A stretch of DNA of 64,000 nt from Brachycybe producta (Eukaryota > Arthropoda > Diplopoda > Playtdesmida > Andrognathidae), in contig JAUPFP010000144.1 of NCBI GenBank assembly GCA_036925085.1, positions 62,001 through 126,000 of the forward strand, given 5' to 3'. Position 1 is the stretch's first letter; each line of letters starts with the position of its first letter. Shown here piece by piece: positions 37,970 to 49,489 of this stretch. The notes under the pieces are model-generated. The model had not been told where the DNA came from, did not search any database, and worked only from the letters and a program-made list of their open reading frames with translations. Made by a program: the position numbers and the translations under genes.

Positions 37970-38905
37970 CCGTAAACGTTCAACCTTAAACGAGAAACCT
38001 TAAACGTTCAACCTTAAACGTGAAACCTTAAACGTGTAACCTTAAACGTGAAACCTTAAACGTGAAACCTTAAACGTTCAACCTTAAATGTTCAACCTTA
38101 AACGTTCAACCTTAAACGTTCAACCTTAAATGTGAAAGCTTAAACGTGAAACCTTATACGTTCAACTTTAAACATTCAACCTTAAGCGTGAAACCTTAAA
38201 CGTGACACTTTAAATGTGAAACTTTAAACGTGAAACCTTAAATGTTCAACCTTAAACGTTCAACCTTAAACGTTCAACCTTAAATGTTCAACCTTAAACG
38301 TTCAACCTTAAACGTTCAACCTTAAACGTTCCACCTTAAACGTTTAACCTTAAACGTTCAACCTTAAACGTTAATCCTTAAACGTTCAACCTTAAACGTT
38401 CCACCTTAAACATGAAACCTTAAACGTTCAACCGTAAACGTTCAACCTTAAACGAGAAACCTTAAACGTTCAACCTTAAACGTGAAACCTTAAACGTGTA
38501 ACCTTAAACGTGAAACCTTAAACGTGAAACCTTAAACGTTCAACCTTAAATGTTCAACCTTAAACGTTCAACCTTAAACGTTCAACCTTAAATGTGAAAG
38601 CTTAAACGTGAAACCTTATACGTTCAACTTTAAACATTCAACCTTAAGCGTGAAACCTTAAACGTGACACTTTAAATGTGAAACTTTAAACGTGAAACCT
38701 TAAATGTTCAACCTTAAACGTTCAACCTTAAACGTTCAACCTTAAATGTTCAACCTTAAACGTTCAACCTTAAACGTTCAACCTTAAACGTTCCACCTTA
38801 AACGTTTAACCTTAAACGTTCAACCTTAAACGTTAATCCTTAAACGTTCAACCTTAAACGTTCCACCTTAAACATGAAACCTTAAACGTTCAACCGTAAA
38901 CGTTC
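37970..38905 (+). repeat. 462-bp tandem duplication
   Basis: CGAGAAACC 37991 recurs at 38453, CGTGACACTTTAAATG 38201 at 38663, and CGTTTAACC 38341 at 38803; all are 462 bp (33 monomers) apart. I saw no difference between the copies until the second reaches AAAAGTGAAATC near 38911. The near identity suggests a recent event. Confidence 0.9.
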
Positions 38906-39239
38906 AACCTTAAAAGTGAAATCTTAAACATTCAAACATAAACGTGAAACCTTAAACGTGTAACCTTAAACTTGAAACCTTAAACGTGAAACCTTAAACG
39001 TTCAACCTTAAATGTTCAACCTTAAACGTTCAACCTTAAACGTTCAACCTTAAATGTTCAACTTTAAACATTCAACCATAAACATTCAACCTTAAACGTG
39101 AAACCTTAAACGTGAAACCTTAAACGTTAAACCTTAAACGTTCAACCTTAAACGTTCAACCTTAAATGTTCAACCTTAAACGTTCAACCATAAACGTTCA
39201 ACATTAAACGTGAAACCTTAAACATTCAACCTTAAACGT

Positions 39240-41592
39240 TCAACCTTAAACGTTCAACCTTAAACGTTCAACCTTAAACGTTCAACCTTAAACGTTCAAC
39301 CTTATACGTTCAACCTTAAACATTCAACCTTATACGTTCAACCTTAAACAATCAACCTTAAACTTTCAACCTTATACGTTCAACCTTAAACGTTCAAACT
39401 TAAACGTACCAACCTTAAACATTAAACCTAAACCTTCAACCTTAAACGTTCAACCTTAAACGTTCAACCTTAAACATTCAACCTTAAACGTTCAACCTTA
39501 AAATTTAAACCTTAAACGTTCAACCTTAAACGTTCAACCTTAAATGTGAAAGCTTAAACATGAAACCTTAAACGTTCAACCTTAAACGTTCAACCTTAAA
39601 TGTGAAAGCTTAAACGTGAAACCTTATACGTTCGACTTTAAAAATTCAACCTTAAGGGTGAAACCTTAAACGTGACACTTTAAATGTGAAACTTTAAACG
39701 TGAAACCTTAAATGTTCAACCTTAAACGTTCAACCTTAAACGTTCACCCTTAAACGTTCAACCTTAAACGTTCAACCTTAAACGTTTAACCTTAAACGTT
39801 CAACCTTAAATGTGAAAGCTTAAACGTGAAACCTTAAACGTTCAACCTTAAACGTTCAACCTTAAATGTTCAACCTTAAACGTTCAACCTTAAACGTTCA
39901 ACCTTAAACGTTAAACCTTAAACGTTCAACCGTAAACGTTCAACCTTAAACGTGAAACCTTAAACGTTCAACCTTAAACGTTCAACCTTAAACGTTCAAC
40001 CTTAAATGTTCAACCTTAATCGTTCAACCTTAAACGTTCAACCTTAAACGTGAAACCTTAAACGTGAAACCTTAAACGTGAAACTTTAAAAATGAAACCT
40101 TAAACGTGAAACCTTCAACGTGAAACATTAAACGTTCAACCTTAAACGTTCAACCTTAAACGTGAAACATTAAACTAAAAAACCTTAAATGTTCAACCTT
40201 AAACGTTCAACCTTAAACATTAATCCTTAAACGTTCAACCTTAAACGTGAAACTTTAAATGTGAAACTTTAAACGTGAAACCTTAAATGTTCAACCTTAA
40301 ACGTTCAACCTTAAACGTTCAACCTTAAATGTTCAACCTTAAACGTTCAACCTTAATCGTTCAACCTTAAACATTAATCCTTAAACGTTCAACCTTAAAC
40401 GTTCCACCTTAAACATGAAACCTTAAACATTCAACCGTAAACGTTCAACCTTAAACGTGAAATCTTAAACATTCAAACATAAACGTGAAACCTTAAACGT
40501 GAAACCTTAAACGTGTAACCTTAAACGTGAAACCTTAAACGTGAAACCTTAAACGTTCAACCTTAAACGTGAAACCTTAAACGTGAAACCTTAAACGTTC
40601 AACCTTAAACGTGAAACCTTAAACGTGAAACCTTAAACGTTCAACCTTAAACGTGAAACCTTAAACGTTCAACCTTAAACGTTCAACCTTAAACGTTCAA
40701 CCTTAAACGTTCAACTTTAAAACTTCAACCTTAAACGTTCAACCTTAAACGTTCAACCTTAAACGTTCAACCATAAATGTTCAACCTTAAACGTTCAACC
40801 TTAAACGTTCAACCTTAAACGTTAAACCTTAAATGTTCAACTTTAAACATTCAACCTTAAACATTCAACCTTAAATGTTCAACCTTAAACGTTCAACCTT
40901 AAATGTTCAACTTTAAACATTCAGCCTTAAACATTCAACCTTAAACGTGAAACCTTAAACATTAAACCTTAAACGTTCAACCTTAAACGTTCAACCTTAA
41001 ATGTTCAACCTTAAACGTTCAACCATAGATGTTCAACATTAAACGTGAAACCTTAAATGTTCAACCTTAAATGTTCAACCTTAAACGTGAAACCTTAAAC
41101 GTGAAACCTTAAACGTGAAACCTTAAACGTGAAACCTTAAACGTGAAATCTTAAACGTGAAACCTTAAACGTGAAACCTTAAACGTGAAACCTTAAACGT
41201 GAAACCTTAAACGTGAAACCTGAAACGTGAAACCTTAAACGTTCAACCTTAAACGTTCAACCTTAAACGTTCAACCTTAAACATTCAACCTTAAACGTGA
41301 AACCTTAAACATTCAACCTTAAACATGAAACCTTAAACGTGAAACCTTAAACGTTCAACCTTAAACGTTCAACCTTAAACGTTCAACCTTAAACGTTCAA
41401 CCTTATACGTTCAACCTTAAACGTTCAACCTTATACGTTCAACCTTAAACAATCAACCTTAAACTTTCAACCTTATACGTTCAACCTTAAACGTTCAAAC
41501 TTAAACGTACCAACCTTAAACGTTAAACCTAAACCTTCAATCTTAAACGTTCAACCTTAAACGTTCAACCTTAAACATTCAACCTTAAACGT
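39240..41592 (+). repeat. 2,353-bp tandem duplication, copy 1
   Basis: This copy carries T (39351), U (39405), an AAATTTAAACC monomer near 39512, an S block with TTCGACTTTAAAAATTC and TTAAGGGTG at 39600-39660, GTGAAACTTTAAAAATG near 40083, V (40174), CATAGATG near 41024, CCTGAAACG near 41220, T (41449) and U (41507). All of these recur 2,353 bp downstream. The length is 168 monomers plus one base, the base being the extra A of V. The duplicate abuts directly. Confidence 0.93.
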
Positions 41593-43945
41593 TCAACCTT
41601 AAACGTTCAACCTTAAACGTTCAACCTTAAACGTTCAACCTTAAACGTTCAACCTTATACGTTCAACCTTAAACATTCAACCTTATACGTTCAACCTTAA
41701 ACAATCAACCTTAAACTTTCAACCTTATACGTTCAACCTTAAACGTTCAAACTTAAACGTACCAACCTTAAACATTAAACCTAAACCTTCAACCTTAAAC
41801 GTTCAACCTTAAACGTTCAACCTTAAACATTCAACCTTAAACGTTCAACCTTAAAATTTAAACCTTAAACGTTCAACCTTAAACGTTCAACCTTAAATGT
41901 GAAAGCTTAAACATGAAACCTTAAACGTTCAACCTTAAACGTTCAACCTTAAATGTGAAAGCTTAAACGTGAAACCTTATACGTTCGACTTTAAAAATTC
42001 AACCTTAAGGGTGAAACCTTAAACGTGACACTTTAAATGTGAAACTTTAAACGTGAAACCTTAAATGTTCAACCTTAAACGTTCAACCTTAAACGTTCAC
42101 CCTTAAACGTTCAACCTTAAACGTTCAACCTTAAACGTTTAACCTTAAACGTTCAACCTTAAATGTGAAAGCTTAAACGTGAAACCTTAAACGTTCAACC
42201 TTAAACGTTCAACCTTAAATGTTCAACCTTAAACGTTCAACCTTAAACGTTCAACCTTAAACGTTAAACCTTAAACGTTCAACCGTAAACGTGAAACCTT
42301 AAACGTGAAACCTTAAACGTTCAACCTTAAACGTTCAACCTTAAACGTTCAACCTTAAATGTTCAACCTTAATCGTTCAACCTTAAACGTTCAACCTTAA
42401 ACGTGAAACCTTAAACGTGAAACCTTAAACGTGAAACTTTAAAAATGAAACCTTAAACGTGAAACCTTCAACGTGAAACATTAAACGTTCAACCTTAAAC
42501 GTTCAACCTTAAACGTGAAACATTAAACTAAAAAACCTTAAATGTTCAACCTTAAACGTTCAACCTTAAACATTAATCCTTAAACGTTCAACCTTAAACG
42601 TGAAACTTTAAATGTGAAACTTTAAACGTGAAACCTTAAATGTTCAACCTTAAACGTTCAACCTTAAACGTTCAACCTTAAATGTTCAACCTTAAACGTT
42701 CAACCTTAATCGTTCAACCTTAAACATTAATCCTTAAACGTTCAACCTTAAACGTTCCACCTTAAACATGAAACCTTAAACATTCAACCGTAAACGTTCA
42801 ACCTTAAACGTGAAATCTTAAACATTCAAACATAAACGTGAAACCTTAAACGTGAAACCTTAAACGTGTAACCTTAAACGTGAAACCTTAAACGTGAAAC
42901 CTTAAACGTTCAACCTTAAACGTGAAACCTTAAACGTGAAACCTTAAACGTTCAACCTTAAACGTGAAACCTTAAACGTGAAACCTTAAACGTTCAACCT
43001 TAAACGTGAAACCTTAAACGTTCAACCTTAAACGTTCAACCTTAAACGTTCAACCTTAAACGTTCAACTTTAAAACTTCAACCTTAAACGTTCAACCTTA
43101 AACGTTCAACCTTAAACGTTCAACCATAAATGTTCAACCTTAAACGTTCAACCTTAAACGTTCAACCTTAAACGTTAAACCTTAAATGTTCAACTTTAAA
43201 CATTCAACCTTAAACATTCAACCTTAAATGTTCAACCTTAAACGTTCAACCTTAAATGTTCAACTTTAAACATTCAGCCTTAAACATTCAACCTTAAACG
43301 TGAAACCTTAAACATTAAACCTTAAACGTTCAACCTTAAACGTTCAACCTTAAATGTTCAACCTTAAACGTTCAACCATAGATGTTCAACATTAAACGTG
43401 AAACCTTAAATGTTCAACCTTAAATGTTCAACCTTAAACGTGAAACCTTAAACGTGAAACCTTAAACGTGAAACCTTAAACGTGAAACCTTAAACGTGAA
43501 ATCTTAAACGTGAAACCTTAAACGTGAAACCTTAAACGTGAAACCTTAAACGTGAAACCTTAAACGTGAAACCTGAAACGTGAAACCTTAAACGTTCAAC
43601 CTTAAACGTTCAACCTTAAACGTTCAACCTTAAACATTCAACCTTAAACGTGAAACCTTAAACATTCAACCTTAAACATGAAACCTTAAACGTGAAACCT
43701 TAAACGTTCAACCTTAAACGTTCAACCTTAAACGTTCAACCTTAAACGTTCAACCTTATACGTTCAACCTTAAACGTTCAACCTTATACGTTCAACCTTA
43801 AACAATCAACCTTAAACTTTCAACCTTATACGTTCAACCTTAAACGTTCAAACTTAAACGTACCAACCTTAAACGTTAAACCTAAACCTTCAATCTTAAA
43901 CGTTCAACCTTAAACGTTCAACCTTAAACATTCAACCTTAAACGT
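41593..43945 (+). repeat. 2,353-bp tandem duplication, copy 2
   Basis: It is collinear with 39240-41592. The one difference I found by reading is at 39940-39941 (TC, type A) against 42293-42294 (GA, type B): a whole-monomer type switch and no other substitution. All CpG-decayed sites I compared are shared. The identity ends near 43945, where this copy continues into AAATTTCAACC and copy 1 continued into ordinary type A monomers. Confidence 0.93.
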
Positions 43946-44400
43946 TCAACCTTAAAATTTCAACCTTAAACGTTTAACCTTAAACGTGACACCTTAAACG
44001 TGAAACCTTAAACGTGAAACTTTAAACGTGAAACCTTAAACGTTCAACCTTAAACGTTCAACCTTAAATGTACAACCTTAAACGTTCAACCTTAAACGTT
44101 CAACCTTAAACGTTCAACCTTAAACGTGAAACCTTAAACATGAAACCTTAAACGTGAAACCTTAAACGTTCAACCTTAAACGTTCAACCTTAAATGTACA
44201 ACCTTAAACGTTCAACCTTAAACGTTCAACCTTAAACGTTCAACCTTAAACGTGAAACCTTAAACATAAAACCTTAAACGTGAAACCTTCAACGTGACAC
44301 CTTAAACGTTCAACCTTAAACGTTCAACCTTAAATGTGAAACATTAAACGTTCAACCTTAAACGTTCAACCTTAAACGTTCAACCTTAAACGTTCAAACT

Positions 44401-46640
44401 TAAACGTACCAACCTTAAACGTTAAACCTAAACCTTCAACCTTAAACGTTCAAACTTAAACGTTCAACCTTAAACATTCAACCTTAAACGTTCAACCTTA
44501 AAATTTCAACCTTAAACGTTCAACCTTAAACGTTCAACCTTAAACGTGACACCTTAAACGTGAAACCTTAAACGTGAAACTTTAAACGTGAAACCTTAAA
44601 CCTTCAACCTTAAACGTTCAACCTTAAACGTTCAACCTTAAACGTTCAACCTTAAACGTTCAACCTTAAACGTTCAACCTTAAACGTTCAACCTTAAACG
44701 TTCAACCTTAAACGTTCAACCTTAAACGTTCAACCTTAAACGTTCACCCTTAAACGTTCAACCTTAAACGTGAAACTTTAAACGTGAAACCTTAAACGTT
44801 CAACCTTAAACGTTCAACCTTAAACGTTCAACCATAAACGTTCAACCTTAAACGTTCAACCTTAAACGTTCAACCTTAAACGTTCAACCTTAAACGTTCA
44901 ACCTTAATCGTTCAACCTTAAACATTCAACCTTAAACGTTTAACCTTAAACGTTCAACCTTAAACGTTCAACCTTAAACGTTAATCCTTAAATGTTCAAG
45001 ATTAAACGTTCCATCTTAAACTTTAAACCTTAAACGTTCAACCGTAAACGTTCAACCTTAAACGTGAAACCTTAAACGTTCAACCTTAAACGTGAAACCT
45101 TAAACGTGTAACCTTAAACGTGAAACCTTAAACGTGAAACCTTAAACGTTCAACCTTAAATGTTCAACCTTAAACGTTCAAAATTAAACGTTCAACCTTA
45201 AATGTGAAAGCTTAAATGTGAAACCTTAAACGTGAAACCTTAAACGTGAAACCTTAAACGTTCAACCTTAAACGTTCAACCTTAAACGTTCAACCTTAAA
45301 CGTTCAACCTTAAATGTTCAACCTTAAACGTTCAACCTTAAACGTTCAACCTTAAACGTTAAACCTTAAACGTTCAACCGTAAACGTTCAACCTTAAACG
45401 TGAAACCTTAAACGTTCAACCTTAAACGTGAAACCTTAAACGTGTAACCTTAAACGTGAAACTTTAAACGTGAAACCTTAAACGTTCAACCTTAAGTGTT
45501 CAACCTTAAACATTCAACCTTAAACGTTCAACCTTAAATGTGAAAGCTTAAACGTGAAACCTTATACGTTCAACTTTAAACATTCAACCTTAAGCGTGAA
45601 ACCTTAAACGTGACACTTTAAATGTGAAACTTTAAACGTGAAACCTTAAATGTTCAACCTTAAACGTTCAACCTTAAACGTTCAACCTTAAACGTTCAAC
45701 CTTAAACGTTCAACCTTAAACGTTCAACCTTAAACGTTCAACCTTAAACGTTCAACCTTAAACGTTAATCCTTAAACGTTCAACCTTAAACGTTCAACCT
45801 TAAACGTTCCACCTTAAACATGAAACCTTAAACGTTCAACCGTAAACGTTCAACCTTAAACGTGAAATCTTAAACATTCAAACATAAACGTGAAACCTTA
45901 AACGTGTAACCTTAAACGTGAAACCTTAAACGTGAAACCTTAAATGTGAAACCTTAAACGTGAAACCTTAAACGTTCAACCTTAAATGTTCAACCTTAAA
46001 CGTTCAACCTTAAACGTTCAACCTTAAACGTGAAACCTTAAACGTGAAACCTTAAACGTGAAACCTTAAACGTGAAACCTTAAACGTGAAACCTTAAACG
46101 TGAAACCTTAAACGTGAAACCTTAAACGTGAAACCTTAAACGTGAAACCTTAAACGTGAAACCTTAAACGTGAAACCTTAAACGTGAAACCTTAAACGTG
46201 AAACCTTAAACGTGAAACCTTAAACGTGAAACCTTAAACGTGAAACCTTAAACGTGAAACCTTAAACGTGAAACCTTAAACGTTCAACCTTAAACGTGAA
46301 ACCTTAAACGTTCAACCTTAAACGTGAAACCTTAATTGTGAAACCTTAAACGTGAAACCTTAAACGTGAAACCTTAAACGTTCAACCTTACATGTTCAAC
46401 CTTAAACATTCAACCTTAAACGTGAAACCTTAAACATTCAACCTTAAACATGAAACCTTAAACGTGAAACCTTAAACGTTCAACCTTAAACGTGAAACCT
46501 TAAACGTTCAACCTTAAACGTTCAACCTTATACGTTCAACCTTAAACGTTCAACCTTATACGTTCAACCTTAAACAATCAACCTTAAACTTTCAACCTTA
46601 TACGTTCAACCTTAAACGTTCAACCTTAAACGTTCAAACT
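44401..46640 (+). repeat. About 2.1-2.2-kb duplication, copy 1
   Basis: It runs from U (44405) to the next U (46645). Markers are CGTTCACCC 44741, TGTTCAAGATTAAACG near 44994, CTTTAAACC near 45020, TTAAGTG near 45493, the S block at 45538, a run of 18 type B monomers at 46029-46280, AATTGTG near 46334 and TTACATG near 46389. All recur in the next copy at 2,170 bp (155 monomers), falling to 2,072 bp (148) after the B run. Confidence 0.9.
46029..46280 (+). repeat. Run of 18 type B monomers
   Basis: Eighteen consecutive identical CGTGAAACC-type monomers without CpG decay. The counterpart in the next HOR copy (48171-48352) has 13. The absence of TG or CA variants over such a length contrasts with mixed surroundings and points to expansion after most CpG decay had occurred, or to homogenisation. 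Confidence 0.9.
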
Positions 46641-48712
46641 TAAACGTACCAACCTTAAACGTTAAACCTAAACCTTCAACCTTAAACGTTCAACCTTAAA
46701 CGTTCAACCTTAAACATTCAACCTTAAACGTTCAACCTTAAAATTTCAACCTTAAACGTTCAACCTTAAACGTGACACCTTAAACGTGAAACCTTAAACG
46801 TGAAACTTTAAACGTGAAACCTTAAACGTTCAACCTTAAACGTTCAACCTTAAACGTTCAACCTTAAACATTCAACCTTAAACGTTCAACCTTAAACGTT
46901 CAACCTTAAACGTTCACCCTTAAACGTTCAACCTTAAACGTGAAACTTTAAACGTGAAACCTTAAACGTTCAACCTTAAACGTTCAACCTTAAACGTTCA
47001 ACCATAAACGTTCAACCTTAAACGTTCAACCATAAACGTTCAACCTTAAACGTTCAACCTTAAACGTTCAACCTTAATCGTTCAACCTTAAACATTCAAC
47101 CTTAAACGTTTAACCTTAAACGTTCAACCTTAAACGTTCAACCTTAAACGTTAATCCTTAAATGTTCAAGATTAAACGTTCCATCTTAAACTTTAAACCT
47201 TAAACGTTCAACCGTAAACGTTCAACCTTAAACGTGAAACCTTAAACGTTCAACCTTAAACGTGAAACCTTAAACGTGTAACCTTAAACGTGAAACCTTA
47301 AACGTGAAACCTTAAACGTTCAACCTTAAATGTTCAACCTTAAACGTTCAAAATTAAACGTTCAACCTTAAATGTGAAAGCTTAAATGTGAAACCTTAAA
47401 CGTGAAACCTTAAACGTGAAACCTTAAACGTTCAACCTTAAACGTTCAACCTTAAACGTTCAACCTTAAACGTTCAACCTTAAATGTTCAACCTTAAACG
47501 TTCAACCTTAAACGTTCATCCTTAAACGTTAAAAAATAAACGTTCAACCGTAAACGTTCAACCTTAAACGTGAAACCTTAAACGTTCAACCTTAAACGTG
47601 AAACCTTAAACGTGTAACCTTAAACGTGAAACTTTAAACGTGAAACCTTAAACGTTCAACCTTAAGTGTTCAACCTTAAACATTCAACCTTAAACGTTCA
47701 ACCTTAAATGTGAAAGCTTAAACGTGAAACCTTATACGTTCAACTTTAAACATTCAACCTTAAGCGTGAAACCTTAAACGTGACACTTTAAATGTGAAAC
47801 TTTAAACGTGAAACCTTAAATGTTCAACCTTAAACGTTCAACCTTAAACGTTCAACCTTAAACGTTCAACCTTAAACGTTCAACCTTAAACGTTCAACCT
47901 TAAACGTTCAACCTTAAACGTTCAACCTTAAACGTTAATCCTTAAACGTTCAACCTTAAACGTTCCACCTTAAACATGAAACCTTAAACGTTCAACCGTA
48001 AACGTTCAACCTTAAACGTGAAATCTTAAACATTCAAACATAAACGTGAAACCTTAAACGTGTAACCTTAAACGTGAAACCTTAAACGTGAAACCTTAAA
48101 TGTGAAACCTTAAACGTGAAACCTTAAACGTTCAACCTTAAATGTTCAACCTTAAACGTTCAACCTTAAACGTGAAACCTTAAACGTGAAACCTTAAACG
48201 TGAAACCTTAAACGTGAAACCTTAAACGTGAAACCTTAAACGTGAAACCTTAAACGTGAAACCTTAAACGTGAAACCTTAAACGTGAAACCTTAAACGTG
48301 AAACCTTAAACGTGAAACCTTAAACGTGAAACCTTAAACGTGAAACCTTAAACGTTCAACCTTAAACGTGAAACCTTAAACGTTCAACCTTAAACGTGAA
48401 ACCTTAATTGTGAAACCTTAAACGTGAAACCTTAAACGTGAAACCTTAAACGTTCAACCTTACATGTTCAACCTTAAACATTCAACCTTAAACGTGAAAC
48501 CTTAAACATTCAACCTTAAACATGAAACCTTAAACGTGAAACCTTAAACGTTCAACCTTAAACGTGAAACCTTAAACGTTCAACCTTAAACGTTCAACCT
48601 TATACGTTCAACCTTAAACGTTCAACCTTATACGTTCAACCTTAAACAATCAACCTTAAACTTTCAACCTTATACGTTCAACCTTAAACGTTCAACCTTA
48701 AACGTTCAAACT
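46641..48712 (+). repeat. About 2.1-kb duplication, copy 2
   Basis: It is collinear with 44401-46640. Differences are a shorter B run (13 against 18 monomers), one fewer monomer after CGTTAATCC, five fewer monomers near the start, and a local CC to AA change producing CGTTAAAAAATAAACG near 47527. A third, partial copy starts at the U at 48717 and diverges at about 48950. Length change at homogeneous runs is what unequal exchange or polymerase slippage predicts. Confidence 0.9.
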
Positions 48713-49489
48713 TAAACGTACCAACCTTAAACGTTAAACCTAAACCTTCAACCTTAAACGTTCAACCTTAAACGTTCAACCTTAAACATTCAACCTTAAA
48801 CGTTCAACCTTAAAATTTCAACCTTAAACGTTCAACCTTAAACGTGACACCTTAAACGTGAAACCTTAAACGTGAAACTTTAAACGTGAAACCTTAAACG
48901 TTCAACCTTAAACGTTCAACCTTAAATGTTCAACCTTAAACGTTCAACCTTAAACGTTCAACCTTAAACGTTCAACCTTAAATGTGAAAGCTTAAACGTT
49001 CAACCTTAAACGTTCAACCTTAAACGTTCAACCTTAAACGTTCAACCTTAAACGTTCAACCTTAAACGTTCAACCTTAAACGTTCAACCTTAAACGTTCA
49101 ACCTTAAACGTTCAACCTTAAACGTTCAACCTTAAACGTTCAACCTTAAACGTTAAACCTTAAACGTTCAACCGTAAACGTTCAACCATAAACGTGAAAC
49201 CTTAAACGTGAAACCTTAAACGTTCAACCTTAAATGTTCAACCTTAAACGTTCAACCTTAAATGTTCAACCTTAAATGTGAAAGCTTAAACGTGAAACCT
49301 TATACGTTCAACTTTAAACATTCAACCTTAAATGTTCAACCTTAAATGTTCAACCTTAAACGTGAAACCTTAAACATGAAACCTTAAATGTTCAACCTTA
49401 AACGTGAAACCTTAAACGTAAAACCTTAAACGTTAAACCTTAAACAATCAACCTTAAACGTTCAACCTTAAACGTTCAACCTTAAACGT

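Larger units (their letters stand above)
35100..39300 (+). repeat. Domain-I-like patch inside domain II
   Basis: Signatures T, U and V are all absent between the V at 34994 and the T at 39351, while domain I signatures return: S blocks at 35498, 38130 and 38592, ACCATAATCG monomers at 36947, 37075 and 37591, and CGAGAAACC at 37991 and 38453. A long run of perfect type A monomers lies at 36731-36950. Either domain I material was copied into domain II or this is an older part of the array not overwritten by domain II amplification. Confidence 0.78.
2026..47840 (+). repeat. Signature S: HindIII-containing block, about 25 copies
   Basis: The block is ATGTGAAAGCTTAAAC, then a TTATAC monomer, then TTAAGCGTGAAACC, over some 70-130 bp. 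Copies start near 2026, 2446, 3132, 3286, 6604, 7024, 10230, 10650, 12960, 14894, 15580, 17176, 17611, 19315, 19747, 22112, 22613, 24474, 35498, 38130, 38592, 39600, 41953, 45538 and 47708. AAGCTT is a HindIII site and is otherwise absent from the consensus monomer. Further copies of the AAGCTT monomer lack the TTAAGCG part (for example 1625, 49270 and 51965). Pairs 420-434 bp apart recur in five HOR copies. The block is present in both domains and so predates their separation. Confidence 0.9.
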
